From NCBI RefSeq assembly GCF_003814745.1, contig NZ_RKRD01000002.1:380420-444419 (forward strand): a stretch of DNA of 64,000 nucleotides. The letters run 5' to 3'. The first letter of the stretch is position 1. Every line of letters begins with the position of its first letter. This document shows, piece by piece, positions 36,096-44,801 of this stretch. This stretch comes from Hydrogenoanaerobacterium saccharovorans. GTDB taxonomy: Bacteria; Bacillota; Clostridia; Oscillospirales; Ruminococcaceae. Position numbers and translations under genes: made by a program. The notes under the pieces are model-generated. The model did no database searches. It was not told where the DNA came from and was given only the letters and a program-made list of their open reading frames with translations.

Positions 36096-36715
36096 GTCGC
36101 TGTATTATCATTGCCGCCCACAACGAAGTAGCAGTAAAAAGCATTGTGAATATACGTGCCGACGATTTTATTATTTGTGCCGACGGCGGATATGCATTTG
36201 CAGCAGCAGAGGGGATTGTTCCGAACCTCGTAATCGGGGATTTCGACTCGTTTCACGGTGTTGTTGAATCCGGCATTGAGGTAGAACGGGTTGCCGCTGA
36301 AAAAGACGATACAGATACATTGCTCTGTTTAAAGCGGGGAATCGAACGCGGATTTGAGGAGTTTATCATTGTGGGTGGTATTGGCGGCAGGCTGGACCAT
36401 ACCTTAGCCAACCTGCAGACTGTGGCATATGGCTGCGAACGCGGCTGTTTTGTGTTATTGGCAGACAAAGGCAACCTTGTTACCATGATTGGTGCGGATA
36501 CGGTGAAGCTGCCCAAAGTGGATGGATATAAATTATCGGTATTCGCATTTGGTGATGTATGTGAAGGGGTATGTGAGAGCGGGGTAAAATATCCGCTAAC
36601 CAATGCAACCATCACAAACACATTTCCTATTGGTGTAAGCAACGAGATCGAAGCCGAGAACGCAGTGATTTCTTGTAAAAAAGGCAAATTACTGCTTGTA
36701 ATGTCAAAAGAATAA
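36092..36715 (+). CDS. thiN: Thiamine pyrophosphokinase
   Basis: The 207-residue enzyme transfers pyrophosphate from ATP to thiamine, making thiamine diphosphate. Motifs are CADGGYAFA, PNLVIGDFDS and EKDDTDTLLCL in the catalytic half, and GGIGGRLDHTLANLQ. The start is GTG 36092, which overlaps the rsgA stop and follows AAAGGAG. It ends the long yicC-thiN run. Confidence 0.94.
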   Translation: MSRCIIIAAHNEVAVKSIVNIRADDFIICADGGYAFAAAEGIVPNLVIGDFDSFHGVVESGIEVERVAAEKDDTDTLLCLKRGIERGFEEFIIVGGIGGRLDHTLANLQTVAYGCERGCFVLLADKGNLVTMIGADTVKLPKVDGYKLSVFAFGDVCEGVCESGVKYPLTNATITNTFPIGVSNEIEAENAVISCKKGKLLLVMSKE

Positions 36716-36906
36716 GAAAGTTTTTTAAGACTTATCTATTGCTTTCTTATGGAGCTTCTCTTTGCACGAGCAAAAAGAATGTTCCCTATAGAACAGGGGC
36801 GGAACCCCGCAGACATAGATTTATAATGCCATAATCCCGAAGCTGCAGAATATAGGAAGAGTTAAGAGTAGAAAATGATGGTACACTTGTTATACAAGTA
36901 ATTTTT

Positions 36907-36933
36907 AAGGATGCCGAAAGGCGTCCTTTTTTT
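36907..36933 (+). terminator. Intrinsic terminator beyond thiN
   Basis: GGATGCC / GGCGTCC closes on a GAAA tetraloop and is followed by seven T. A weaker hairpin (ACTTG / CAAGT, then AATTTTT) lies about 20 bases earlier. Between 36716 and here I see no gene. Confidence 0.75.
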
Positions 36934-37008
36934 ATGGTTGTAACAAAAACCTTGCAAAATGCGTATGATGAAGCAAGAACAAAAGCATAGGGAAAGGACG
37001 GTGAGGGT

Positions 37009-37158
37009 ATGCGCAGACGGTGCTGCAGAGGTGCGAATTGGTGTTTAATTGCGATTTCGCTTGGCGTAGGATTGTTGGTGGTATTATTTTGCCCGTTATG
37101 GGTACTGCTGACACTGGCGGCAATTGCACTCATTGTACTGGGAGCCCTCATGTGTTAG
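37009..37158 (+). CDS. 49-residue Cys/Arg membrane microprotein
   Basis: A short frame (49 codons) has a clear ribosome site (GGAAAGGA, 10 bases upstream). It starts MRRRCCRGANWC and continues as one or two tight membrane segments (about 13-47) broken by CPLW, ending in Cys. I recall similar small CC-motif membrane proteins in clostridial genomes, but cannot name a family. It lies 20 bases before spoVM after a terminator, so the two are probably one transcript and it may be a sporulation membrane protein. Codon use and spacing support a real gene; function is unknown. Confidence 0.65.
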   Translation: MRRRCCRGANWCLIAISLGVGLLVVLFCPLWVLLTLAAIALIVLGALMC

Positions 37159-37178
37159 CGTTAGAAGGGTGGTACATA

Positions 37179-37259
37179 ATGAAAATTGTTGTGGTGAAAA
37201 GTCCAAGATTCTTAGCGCCCTTGCTTCGACTGATCTTTAGGATCAAAAAAGATGACTGA
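37179..37259 (+). CDS. spoVM: Stage V sporulation protein SpoVM
   Basis: This is a 26-codon gene. The product starts MKIVVVKSPRFLAPLLR and ends IKKDD. It has the same length and pattern as Bacillus SpoVM (MKFYTIKLPKFLGG...), an amphipathic helix broken by a Pro near residue 9. SpoVM sits on the convex forespore membrane and recruits SpoIVA, which starts coat assembly. A GAAGGGTGG site precedes the ATG. Its place after prkC-rsgA-thiN matches Bacillus. It is too short for standard gene callers and easily missed. Confidence 0.9.
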   Translation: MKIVVVKSPRFLAPLLRLIFRIKKDD

Positions 37260-37276
37260 TGGCGCGCCATCGCAAG

Positions 37277-37311
37277 TAAGGCCGTCCGCTGTATGCGGAT
37301 GGTCTTATTTT
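37277..37311 (+). terminator. Intrinsic terminator of spoVM
   Basis: TAAGGCCGTCCGC pairs with GCGGATGGTCTTA (two G-U pairs) across a five-base loop, then TTTTG. It lies 18 bases past the spoVM stop. Confidence 0.8.
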
Positions 37312-37345
37312 GTTTGCATCAACACTTTTTCTTTGCACACAAACC

Positions 37346-37374
37346 GCATATTTAGGACAACAAGCGAATATAGT
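37346..37374 (+). promoter_or_regulatory. Candidate SigE promoter of sipL-spoIVA
   Basis: GCATATT (37346-37352), 14 bases, AATATAGT (37367-37374). The first box fits the mother-cell SigE -35 well; the second matches the recalled -10 CATACANT at only about five of eight places. Timing of these genes makes SigE control likely, but the box is weak. Confidence 0.4.
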
Positions 37375-37409
37375 TACTGTAGAAACTGAAAGAAGGGGAG
37401 AGTATCCTT

Positions 37410-38945
37410 ATGGAGCTAAAGGTTATCAAAGAATCGGTTACCGTAAATGAGGTGGTCTACGATTCATTTACAGAGCTGCCCATAGAGTGTGATGTTCTGT
37501 TGCCGGACTATTGCCCCGACATCATGAAGGTGCTTAAATGCTGCGCCACACCTGTGTTCACACAAACTACCGTGGAGGGCGGCAGCCTTACGGTGGAGGG
37601 GTACGCTCTGCTGGAATTGTACTACCTGTCGGACAACATGAAAATTCGGTGCAGCGAGCACAAAACCCCGTTTAGCAAAGTGTTGGATCTTAAGGGGAAT
37701 CCTGAAAATCCGACTGTAAGCGTTACTGCCACTGTTGATTATCTTAATTGCCGTGCAATTAACCAGCGCAGGGTTGATATTCGCGGCGCCATGACAATGT
37801 CTGTAAAGGTAATTGCACAAAAAAGCGAAACCGTTGTGAGTGACGCAGAGGGCGGAGGCGTTCAGCTGCGTAAGAGCACAATGGGTACCACTTGTGTGGT
37901 TGGTACAGCAGAGCGCCAATTTACTGTGCGAGAAGATTTGGAGCTTGGTTACGGTAAGTCTGCAATTACATCAATTGTACGCAAACAAGTGCATGCGGTG
38001 GTAACAGACTGTAAAGTAATCTCCAATAAAATCGTGGTAAAAGGGGAACTAATCATTAGTTTGTTCTACCTTGATGAAAACGATGAAAAACCGCAGACCA
38101 TGCAATATAATCTGCCTATCAGCCAGATTATAGATCTTTCGGGTGTGGATGAGGACTGCAAATGCGATGTGCGTTTCCGCGTGATATCCAGTGATATCCA
38201 ACCCAAAGCAGATCTTGACGGTGAGGCGACAATGCTCTCTGCAGAGGTTACCATTTGTGCGGTTGCCAAGGCGTACCGTAACACGCATTTTTCGGCAGTT
38301 TCCGATGCATTTTCTACCTCTTATGATTCCAGCTTTACCGAAAGCCCAATGACAGCACTGAAGCTGATTGAGATTGTGGATGACAAGCACCAGTATAAAG
38401 AGCAGATGGAATTGCCCGAAGATGTTGCTACGGTAATGTATATGTGGTGCAGTGCCGCATTTACAGGAGGAAAACTCGAGGGCAACGAAGCGCAGCTAGA
38501 GGGGAAATTGTTGCTGAGCATGTTTGCACGGGATAATGAAAACAACCCTGTTTACTTTGAAAAACCAGTAGATTTTACACATGCAATCGAGCTTTCGGGC
38601 AACGATGACAATTTACTTGCAGATATTACTATGAAACCGACTTCGTGTGAGTTTACCCCCGTCGGCGACGGAAAAATTGAAGTCCGTGCAGAAATTGCCA
38701 TCGGCGGTGCACTGTACAGTGTGATAAAAGGTAAAGTAATGAGCGAACTTGCTGTGGATGAAAACAAACCTCAAAAACGGGACGGCAATACCGCCCTAAC
38801 AATCTATTTTGCACAGCAGGGCGAATGTGTTTGGGATATTGCGAAGCGGTATCACACCTCGGTGGCGGCGGTAATGGAGGAAAACTCACTCGATAAAGAA
38901 CTGCTGCATAACCGCACCACATTGCTCATTCCGCTGGTTGTTTGA
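37410..38945 (+). CDS. sipL: SpoIVA-interacting coat protein SipL (DUF3794-LysM)
   Basis: The 511-residue protein has repeated DUF3794/SPOCS domains. One covers about 20-125 (VLLPDYCPDIMKVLKC), a second about 165-280 and a third about 330-440. A C-terminal LysM domain (about 462-510, with GECVWDIAKRYHTS) follows. This is the architecture of C. difficile SipL, which binds SpoIVA through its LysM and plays the SpoVID role in coat anchoring. It lies directly before spoIVA and starts after AGAAGGGGAG. No signal peptide is present, which fits mother-cell cytoplasmic action. Confidence 0.92.
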   Translation: MELKVIKESVTVNEVVYDSFTELPIECDVLLPDYCPDIMKVLKCCATPVFTQTTVEGGSLTVEGYALLELYYLSDNMKIRCSEHKTPFSKVLDLKGNPENPTVSVTATVDYLNCRAINQRRVDIRGAMTMSVKVIAQKSETVVSDAEGGGVQLRKSTMGTTCVVGTAERQFTVREDLELGYGKSAITSIVRKQVHAVVTDCKVISNKIVVKGELIISLFYLDENDEKPQTMQYNLPISQIIDLSGVDEDCKCDVRFRVISSDIQPKADLDGEATMLSAEVTICAVAKAYRNTHFSAVSDAFSTSYDSSFTESPMTALKLIEIVDDKHQYKEQMELPEDVATVMYMWCSAAFTGGKLEGNEAQLEGKLLLSMFARDNENNPVYFEKPVDFTHAIELSGNDDNLLADITMKPTSCEFTPVGDGKIEVRAEIAIGGALYSVIKGKVMSELAVDENKPQKRDGNTALTIYFAQQGECVWDIAKRYHTSVAAVMEENSLDKELLHNRTTLLIPLVV

Positions 38946-38966
38946 AAGAGCGAAGGAGGTAACTGA

Positions 38967-40448
38967 ATGATGGAAACACGTAATATCTACCAAGATATTG
39001 CCACCCGCACAGATGGCGACATCTATATCGGGGTGGTAGGGCCGGTACGAACCGGTAAATCTACCTTTATCAAAAAGTTTATGGAAACGCTGGTGCTGCC
39101 GAACATCCAAAGTGACAGCCGCCGCGAACGTGCTACCGATGAACTGCCGCAATCTTCGGCCGGTCGAACCATTATGACTACCGAGCCGAAATTTATCCCT
39201 GAAGAAGCGGTAGAGATTCATGTAGACGACAATGCATCGCTGCAGGTACGGATGATTGACTGTGTGGGATACATAGTGCCAAGCTCGCTGGGTTATGTGG
39301 AGAATAACGCACCGAGAATGGTCATGACGCCTTGGTTTGAGCAAGAAATCCCATTTAATATGGCAGCCGAAATCGGCACAAAAAAAGTAATCACCGAGCA
39401 TTCTACCATAGGGCTGGTGGTTACCACCGACGGCAGCATCAGCGATATCCCTCGGGCAGAGTACGAAGAAGCCGAAATGCGCGTGATAGATGAGCTTAAA
39501 GAGATTGACAAACCGTTTGTTGTGCTGCTGAACTGTGTTAACCCCAACGCCCCGCAAGCGCAGGAGCTGCGCCAAGCGATGCAGGAAAAATACTGTGTAC
39601 CGGTTTTGGCAGTAAATTGCTTAGAACTTGAAGAGCCCGACATCAAAGAGATTTTATCTTCGGTGCTGTATGAGTTCCCGGTCAAAGAAATCAGCGTAGA
39701 AATGCCGCGCTGGATTCTCTCGCTTGACAAAGAGCATTGGCTGAAAAGCTCGCTGATGGGGTCGATTTTCGGTGCATGCAACGACATCACCCACATGCGT
39801 GAGGTAAAAGAAAAACTGGGCGCTATTACTGAATGCGAAAATGTCAGCAATGCTCAGATTGCGGGTATCGACCTTGGCAAAGGCAAGGCTCGGCTTTGTG
39901 TCAATATCCCCAGCCAGCTTTTCTACAAAGTGCTTGGCGAAACCACCGGCATCGAGATTGAATCGGAAGAAGCGCTGATGCCTTGCATGATTGAGCTTGC
40001 AAGGATGAAACGAGATTACGAAAAGGTAAAAGGTGCGCTCGACCAAGTAGCGGCAACCGGTTATGGCATTGTAATGCCCACGCTTGACGAACTTACCCTT
40101 GAAGAACCCGAGATTGTAAAACAGGGCGGGCGCTACGGAGTAAGGCTAAAAGCGAGTGCGCCAAGTATCCATATGATGCGAGCCACCATCAACACCGAGG
40201 TAAGCCCGATTGTTGGCAGCGAAAAACAAAGCGAAGAACTGGTTATGTATCTGCTCAAAGAGTTTGAAGAAAGCCCTGCGAAGATTTGGGAATCCAACAT
40301 CTTTGGCAAGAGCCTGCACGAACTGGTGAACGAGGGGCTGCACAATAAGCTTTATCGTATGCCCGAAGATGCGCGCATCAAACTGCAGGAGACCATTGAG
40401 CGCATTATTAATGAGGGATGTACCGGCCTGATATGCATTATACTATAA
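38967..40448 (+). CDS. spoIVA: Coat morphogenetic ATPase SpoIVA
   Basis: The 493-residue protein polymerises on the forespore surface using ATP and forms the base layer of the coat. Walker A GPVRTGKST is at 25-33 in a GTPase-like N-terminal domain. The C terminus ends GLICIIL, the segment that contacts SpoVM in Bacillus. Length equals the Bacillus protein (492). Two tandem ATGs follow AAGGAGG; 38967 or 38970 could start. It follows sipL by 21 bases. Confidence 0.97.
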   Translation: MMETRNIYQDIATRTDGDIYIGVVGPVRTGKSTFIKKFMETLVLPNIQSDSRRERATDELPQSSAGRTIMTTEPKFIPEEAVEIHVDDNASLQVRMIDCVGYIVPSSLGYVENNAPRMVMTPWFEQEIPFNMAAEIGTKKVITEHSTIGLVVTTDGSISDIPRAEYEEAEMRVIDELKEIDKPFVVLLNCVNPNAPQAQELRQAMQEKYCVPVLAVNCLELEEPDIKEILSSVLYEFPVKEISVEMPRWILSLDKEHWLKSSLMGSIFGACNDITHMREVKEKLGAITECENVSNAQIAGIDLGKGKARLCVNIPSQLFYKVLGETTGIEIESEEALMPCMIELARMKRDYEKVKGALDQVAATGYGIVMPTLDELTLEEPEIVKQGGRYGVRLKASAPSIHMMRATINTEVSPIVGSEKQSEELVMYLLKEFEESPAKIWESNIFGKSLHELVNEGLHNKLYRMPEDARIKLQETIERIINEGCTGLICIIL

Positions 40449-40468
40449 TAAAACTGATACAAAGCACT

Positions 40469-40507
40469 GAACCCCCGTGCAATTATATGCATCAGGGGTT
40501 CTTTTTT
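40469..40507. terminator. Terminator between spoIVA and the MFS gene
   Basis: GAACCCC / GGGGTTC encloses an inner TGCA-containing stem and is followed by six T on the plus strand. The convergent MFS gene ends three bases further on. Confidence 0.75.
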
Positions 40508-40509
40508 GA

Positions 40510-41718
40510 TTATATGGCAGTTTTACTACGAAAAATGAATAATGTAAGAATGTATGCAGCCCCGCCGAAGATAAGCAATAAGATAAAAGAAGGAACATAA
40601 CTGTGGTAGGCGGTTTGAAGCATGCCTGCAACCATAGGCCCCAGTAAGGATGAGGCTATGGTGGAAAGATTGGTGAGCGCATAGTTAAACCCAAGATATT
40701 TCATACCGTATTCCGCGCGGATGAAATGATTTTGTGCGATGGAGGTACCGCCGTACACCGTGCCTACAAATGCAAACCCTGCCGCCAGCAGAAAGACAGA
40801 GCCGGATGAAAATGCTGCAATGCTGAGAACAGCCCCTGCAATCAAGAACAAACCGATGAGCAGGTGTGTGAAACGTGCGCCTGCTTTATCGAGCAAATGC
40901 CCCCACGCAAGGCGAGAAAAACCGTTAAAAACGGCAACTGTACCCGTTACAAAACCGGCGACCGCAGAACTTGCGCCAAGGTCGATGGCGGCAGGTGCGG
41001 CATGCCCGATAATCATCAGCCCTGCACCGCCTGTAAGCACTACCCACAGCACAAAAAGCTGGTAAGAGTGTTTACGCACCATTTGGCGTGGGGGAACATC
41101 GGGTACCGATTGCTGCGGTATTTCATCATGAGCTGCAGAACTGTTGACAGGCACAGCGGGGATACGCATCACCATCGCCCCAACTACCAACAGAACAAAG
41201 TAGATACCGCCGATTGCCAGAAATGCCGTACGCCATCCCCAAAGAGCAATAACAGTTGTAGCGCCCGAACCGAGCACCAACCCGCCCAAACCAAAAGCCA
41301 TAAGCAGTGCGCCTGTAACGGTGCCTGCTTTTTCGGTAAACCAAAACACTACAGCGGTTAATACGCAGTTGTAGCAAATGCCTACACCAAAGCCGCTAAA
41401 CACACCATAAAACACGTACAAGCCAAACAGTGTGTTAATTTTAACAGCACCTGCAAAACCTACAGCAATCAAAACCGCAGCAATGAGTAACGAGAAACGG
41501 ACCGATTTTTTAGCGGTAAAATAGCCCGAGAATATACCGCCTACCACAGAAACACTCATTGATACGGTAAAAACCATCGAGGTTTGTGCGCGATCCCATC
41601 CAAACTCTGTTTCGATAGGTGCTACAAACACCGACCATGCAAACAGCAGCCCAGCGAACAGCATTAATAAAAGCCCGAGTGTAAGCTGCAATCCCCGGTA
41701 AAATTTTGTACGATCCAT
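40510..41718 (-). CDS. MFS transporter, OFA (oxalate/formate antiporter-like) family
   Basis: The 402-residue protein has 12 predicted membrane segments and an OFA-type start (GLLFAWSVFVAPIETEFGWDRAQ). The family exchanges small carboxylates. It lies past the end of the nucleoside salvage genes on the same strand, but a good terminator (41741-41771) intervenes, so it may be expressed less or separately. If it belongs to the pathway, it could export an acid product derived from the aldehyde; that is a guess. The start follows GAAGG. Confidence 0.85.
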   Translation of the reverse strand: MDRTKFYRGLQLTLGLLLMLFAGLLFAWSVFVAPIETEFGWDRAQTSMVFTVSMSVSVVGGIFSGYFTAKKSVRFSLLIAAVLIAVGFAGAVKINTLFGLYVFYGVFSGFGVGICYNCVLTAVVFWFTEKAGTVTGALLMAFGLGGLVLGSGATTVIALWGWRTAFLAIGGIYFVLLVVGAMVMRIPAVPVNSSAAHDEIPQQSVPDVPPRQMVRKHSYQLFVLWVVLTGGAGLMIIGHAAPAAIDLGASSAVAGFVTGTVAVFNGFSRLAWGHLLDKAGARFTHLLIGLFLIAGAVLSIAAFSSGSVFLLAAGFAFVGTVYGGTSIAQNHFIRAEYGMKYLGFNYALTNLSTIASSLLGPMVAGMLQTAYHSYVPSFILLLIFGGAAYILTLFIFRSKTAI

Positions 41719-41740
41719 AAATAGCTGCCTTCTTTCGTAG

Positions 41741-41771
41741 AAAAATGCCGCCGACCGATAAAGCCGACGGC
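41741..41771 (-). terminator. Terminator between the mtnA-like gene and the MFS gene
   Basis: On the minus strand GCCGTCGGC pairs with GTCGGCGGC (two wobble pairs) and is followed by ATTTTT, 16 bases beyond the mtnA-like stop. Confidence 0.7.
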
Positions 41772-41786
41772 AAAGAATGGATAGAA

Positions 41787-42821
41787 TCAGCGGTTGTAGT
41801 AAGCAGCCAGGTCGAACGCGGGGAAAATGCCTTTATCTGTAACAACACCGTCGCAAAGGCTGGGCGGGGTAATATCAAACGCGGGGTAAAAACCCTTGAC
41901 ACCGTCCATGGTGGTTTTGGTGCCCAGTGCATCCATAACAAGGGCAGGGTCGCGTTCTTCAATGGTTACGGTATCAATTGTGGGATGCGCAAGGTTAGGA
42001 GTGCCTGTTACATAATAAGGAATACCCCAGTAATTTGCGGCAAGTGCGATCTGGAAAGTACCTACTTTGTTGACAACGTAGCCATCCATCGAGATAACAT
42101 CAGCAGCCGAGGTGAACACATCCACATTTTTGTTTTTAATGGTGTAACCGGGCATATTATCGGTGATGACAGTGACATCGAAGCCCATATCGCACACACA
42201 GCTTGCGGTGAGGCGTGCACCTTGGAAATAAGGGCGTGTCTCGGGGCAGATGACTTTGATTTCGTTGCCGTTATTGCGGCAGGCGCGCAGCATCATGCCA
42301 ATAATCGTCTCAGCAAAGCACTGCGTCATAACCGTACCGTTTTTAGGGAACTTGCTTGCGAGAAGAATACCGGTTTTCTCGATTCTCTCGTATTTTTCAT
42401 TCACATCCTCAAGAGCGCGGTTAAACACGGCATCCACCACATTGGTGCCGCCGGCAATTGCCTCACGCGCGGCTTCAAGGCAGCTGTTTACGGTTTTTAC
42501 CATCTTAGCAACCGTGGTTGGGCGTGCATGAGAAAGTGTATATGCCGCATCTTCCAGGTATTTTATCATATCGGCTTCGTTCTTATCGCGGCATTCGTAG
42601 GCTGCAAGTGCCATGCCCATTGCTGCGGCAGTGTACGGTCCTCCACTTTGTGTGACCATATCTGCAATTGCCTGCGCTACTTCTTGGTGTTTGGTGCAAG
42701 TGACAAATTCGGTGCGAATGGGGTAGATGCGACGGTCAAGGATGCGAACCTTTCCGTCCTCATACCATGCAATGTTTTCGTATTGCAGCATAAATGCTAA
42801 GTCTTTATCGGCTCTGATCAT
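41787..42821 (-). CDS. MtnA-family sugar-1-phosphate isomerase (divergent)
   Basis: The 344-residue protein belongs to the MtnA/eIF2B-like family, which turns an aldose 1-phosphate into the ketose 1-phosphate. The catalytic pair seems kept: Cys168 in GTVMTQC and Asp241 in SAADVI align with Cys160/Asp240 of Bacillus MtnA. ETRPYFQGARLTA (194-206) and NKVGTFQIAL are also family motifs. Near Asp241 the usual GADRIAANGD has become SAADVISMDG, so the substrate may not be methylthioribose 1-phosphate. With the aldolase next to it, 5-deoxyribose 1-phosphate or ribose 1-phosphate are real options. It begins after GGGAGG. Confidence 0.85.
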   Translation of the reverse strand: MIRADKDLAFMLQYENIAWYEDGKVRILDRRIYPIRTEFVTCTKHQEVAQAIADMVTQSGGPYTAAAMGMALAAYECRDKNEADMIKYLEDAAYTLSHARPTTVAKMVKTVNSCLEAAREAIAGGTNVVDAVFNRALEDVNEKYERIEKTGILLASKFPKNGTVMTQCFAETIIGMMLRACRNNGNEIKVICPETRPYFQGARLTASCVCDMGFDVTVITDNMPGYTIKNKNVDVFTSAADVISMDGYVVNKVGTFQIALAANYWGIPYYVTGTPNLAHPTIDTVTIEERDPALVMDALGTKTTMDGVKGFYPAFDITPPSLCDGVVTDKGIFPAFDLAAYYNR

Positions 42822-42843
42822 GGTAAAATCCTCCCTTGTTCAA

Positions 42844-43485
42844 TTATTCTTCGGGTATACCCATTTTACGGCGCATTTTATTTTGCTCATCTTTCGACAT
42901 TTCGTGAACGGTGCCGATGATTTTGGCTTGGGTGCAAATTTTGGCTGCATCTTCTGTATAAACAGCGCGGATGTGTGCTCTGTCTAGGTTGGGGCCGATG
43001 GCAAGTACGCCATGATTGGCAAGCAGACAAGCGGTGCGGTTGTGCAGCACTTTCAGCGCCTCTGTCCCCAGTTCTGCCGAGCCGGGTATACGGTACTCTG
43101 CAACCGGCACATCGCCGTACAGAAAAAACATCATTTCAATCAGGATGACAGGAATTCTGTCGTGGGTGACGGCAAAACCGGTTGCATAGGGGGAATGCGT
43201 ATGTACCACAGCGTGCACATCGTTACGGTTTTTGTAAATTTCGGTGTGCATCTTCCACTCGGAGGACGGATTGTGGAACCCTTCGACAATTTTGCCGTCA
43301 AGGGTAATCACCATAACGTCGTCAATAGTCATAGTGGGGTACGCAATCGAGCCGGGGGTGATGGCAACCAGACCGGTTTCCGGGTCGCGCATGCTCAGAT
43401 TACCGCTGGTGCCTGCAAACAGTTTTTCTTCGTACGATTGTTTGGAATAATCCAAAACAGCTTGTTTCATTTCTAATATCGTCAT
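42844..43485 (-). CDS. Class II aldolase (fuculose-1-phosphate aldolase-like)
   Basis: The 213-residue zinc aldolase carries the metal motif VVHTHSPYATGFAV (two His) and a third His in LLANHGVLAIG. AGTSGNLSMR near the N terminus binds the phosphate. The family splits ketose 1-phosphates into dihydroxyacetone phosphate and an aldehyde. Next to an MtnA-type isomerase it is the expected last step of a DHAP shunt. The ATG at 43485 has TGAGG nine bases upstream. An ATG at 43500 overlaps the preceding stop by ATGA and could also serve. Confidence 0.88.
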   Translation of the reverse strand: MTILEMKQAVLDYSKQSYEEKLFAGTSGNLSMRDPETGLVAITPGSIAYPTMTIDDVMVITLDGKIVEGFHNPSSEWKMHTEIYKNRNDVHAVVHTHSPYATGFAVTHDRIPVILIEMMFFLYGDVPVAEYRIPGSAELGTEALKVLHNRTACLLANHGVLAIGPNLDRAHIRAVYTEDAAKICTQAKIIGTVHEMSKDEQNKMRRKMGIPEE

Positions 43486-43496
43486 TGGCTGCATCC

Positions 43497-44792
43497 TCAT
43501 TTCAATTGCGCTAATTTCTCTTCTTTAATGCGGTTTGCGTGGAACATCACTTTTTCAAGGTCGATATCGGTGAATACACCGTTTTTGTAAACGATATTAC
43601 CGTCAATCATCGAAAGGCAAATATCATTGGACTGTGCTGAATACATGATGTTGGAGAGCACGTCAAACACGGGCTGCAAATGCGGTTTGTCAAGGTCGTA
43701 GATGACAATATCCGCACGGTTACCCATTTTGATGCTGCCGCAGTCGGCTCTGCCTTGAGAAAGCGCACCGTTTCTGCATGCCAGCTCCAGCAATTGTTTG
43801 GGGCCTAAAAACAGCGGGTCGTTGTTGGCACCTTTTTGCAAGATGGATGCGAGATTGACTTCTTCCAATGAATTAAGGTTATTATTGCTTGCCGCACCAT
43901 CGGTACCGATACCCACGCGGATGCCTTTTTCAAGCATCTTTTTTACAGGGGCAATGCCACTGCCGAGTTTTAAATTGCTCGAAGGGCAGTGGCAGGCGGT
44001 AACGCCCTTTTGTGCCATAATATCAAAGTCTTCTCCTTCAATCCAAACACAGTGCGCCGCAGTGGCGGGTACATCAAATACACCGCACTTGTTAAAAAAC
44101 TGTATGGGTGTAAGCCCGCCGCGGCGTTGTTTGCACTCGTTGTGCTCTTTTTGTGTTTCGGAGATATGCGTATGCATATGAAGATGATTTTCTTTAGCGA
44201 ATTCTGCAATTTCACGCACCAATGTTTCGGTGGACGTGTATTCTGCATGAAGAGAGGCATCACCGATAATACGGTCGTGATTTGCATTTTTAACATAATC
44301 CATCAGATAGTGAATGCCTTTATAACCGTTGATGTCGGTGAAATGCACGTCATCGCTGAAGGCAGAACAGCCGTGAGATAAATTGGCTTTCATACCTGCC
44401 TCTTCTACCGCTTTGGAGATGCCGTCCATCTCCATGTACATATCGGTAAACGACACAGCACCGCTTGCAATCATTTCTGCCATACCCAGCAAACTGCCCC
44501 AGTACATATCCTCAGGGGTGAGCAGCGCCTCAAACGGGAACATGCGCTCGGTGAGCCAGCGATGCAAGGGCAGCCCTTCGCCGTAGCCGCGAATAAGTGT
44601 CATGGGTACATGGCAGTGAATGTTGAAAAAGCCTGGCATTGCCACTTTATTGTTACCGTCGTAGATTTCGCCGTTATAATTTTCAGGCATTTCTTTGCCG
44701 ATATAGGTAATCTTTTTGCCTTCGGTAACAACGTTAAGATGCTCTTGTGCTTCGTAATTTTCATCAATTACAGTAATATTTTTAAAAAGCAT
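43497..44792 (-). CDS. MtaD/DadD-type adenosine-analogue deaminase (amidohydrolase)
   Basis: The 431-residue metal-dependent amidohydrolase matches the methylthioadenosine/S-adenosylhomocysteine/5'-deoxyadenosine deaminase group. Metal ligands appear in FNIHCHVPMTLIRGYGEGLP, HMHTHISET and ATAAHCV, and the catalytic Asp in GTDGAASNNNLN. It would turn the adenine base of its substrate into hypoxanthine, making an inosine analogue that the neighbouring phosphorylase can split. The ATG at 44792 is preferred over a GTG nine bases upstream because TAGGTG then sits correctly. Confidence 0.9.
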   Translation of the reverse strand: MLFKNITVIDENYEAQEHLNVVTEGKKITYIGKEMPENYNGEIYDGNNKVAMPGFFNIHCHVPMTLIRGYGEGLPLHRWLTERMFPFEALLTPEDMYWGSLLGMAEMIASGAVSFTDMYMEMDGISKAVEEAGMKANLSHGCSAFSDDVHFTDINGYKGIHYLMDYVKNANHDRIIGDASLHAEYTSTETLVREIAEFAKENHLHMHTHISETQKEHNECKQRRGGLTPIQFFNKCGVFDVPATAAHCVWIEGEDFDIMAQKGVTACHCPSSNLKLGSGIAPVKKMLEKGIRVGIGTDGAASNNNLNSLEEVNLASILQKGANNDPLFLGPKQLLELACRNGALSQGRADCGSIKMGNRADIVIYDLDKPHLQPVFDVLSNIMYSAQSNDICLSMIDGNIVYKNGVFTDIDLEKVMFHANRIKEEKLAQLK

Positions 44793-44801
44793 AGCAAGCA
44801 C

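Noticed and set aside
36716..36906. Gene or RNA between thiN and the terminator
   Set aside because: Only frames under 16 codons without ribosome sites; the hairpin GGGGCGGAACCCC is isolated.
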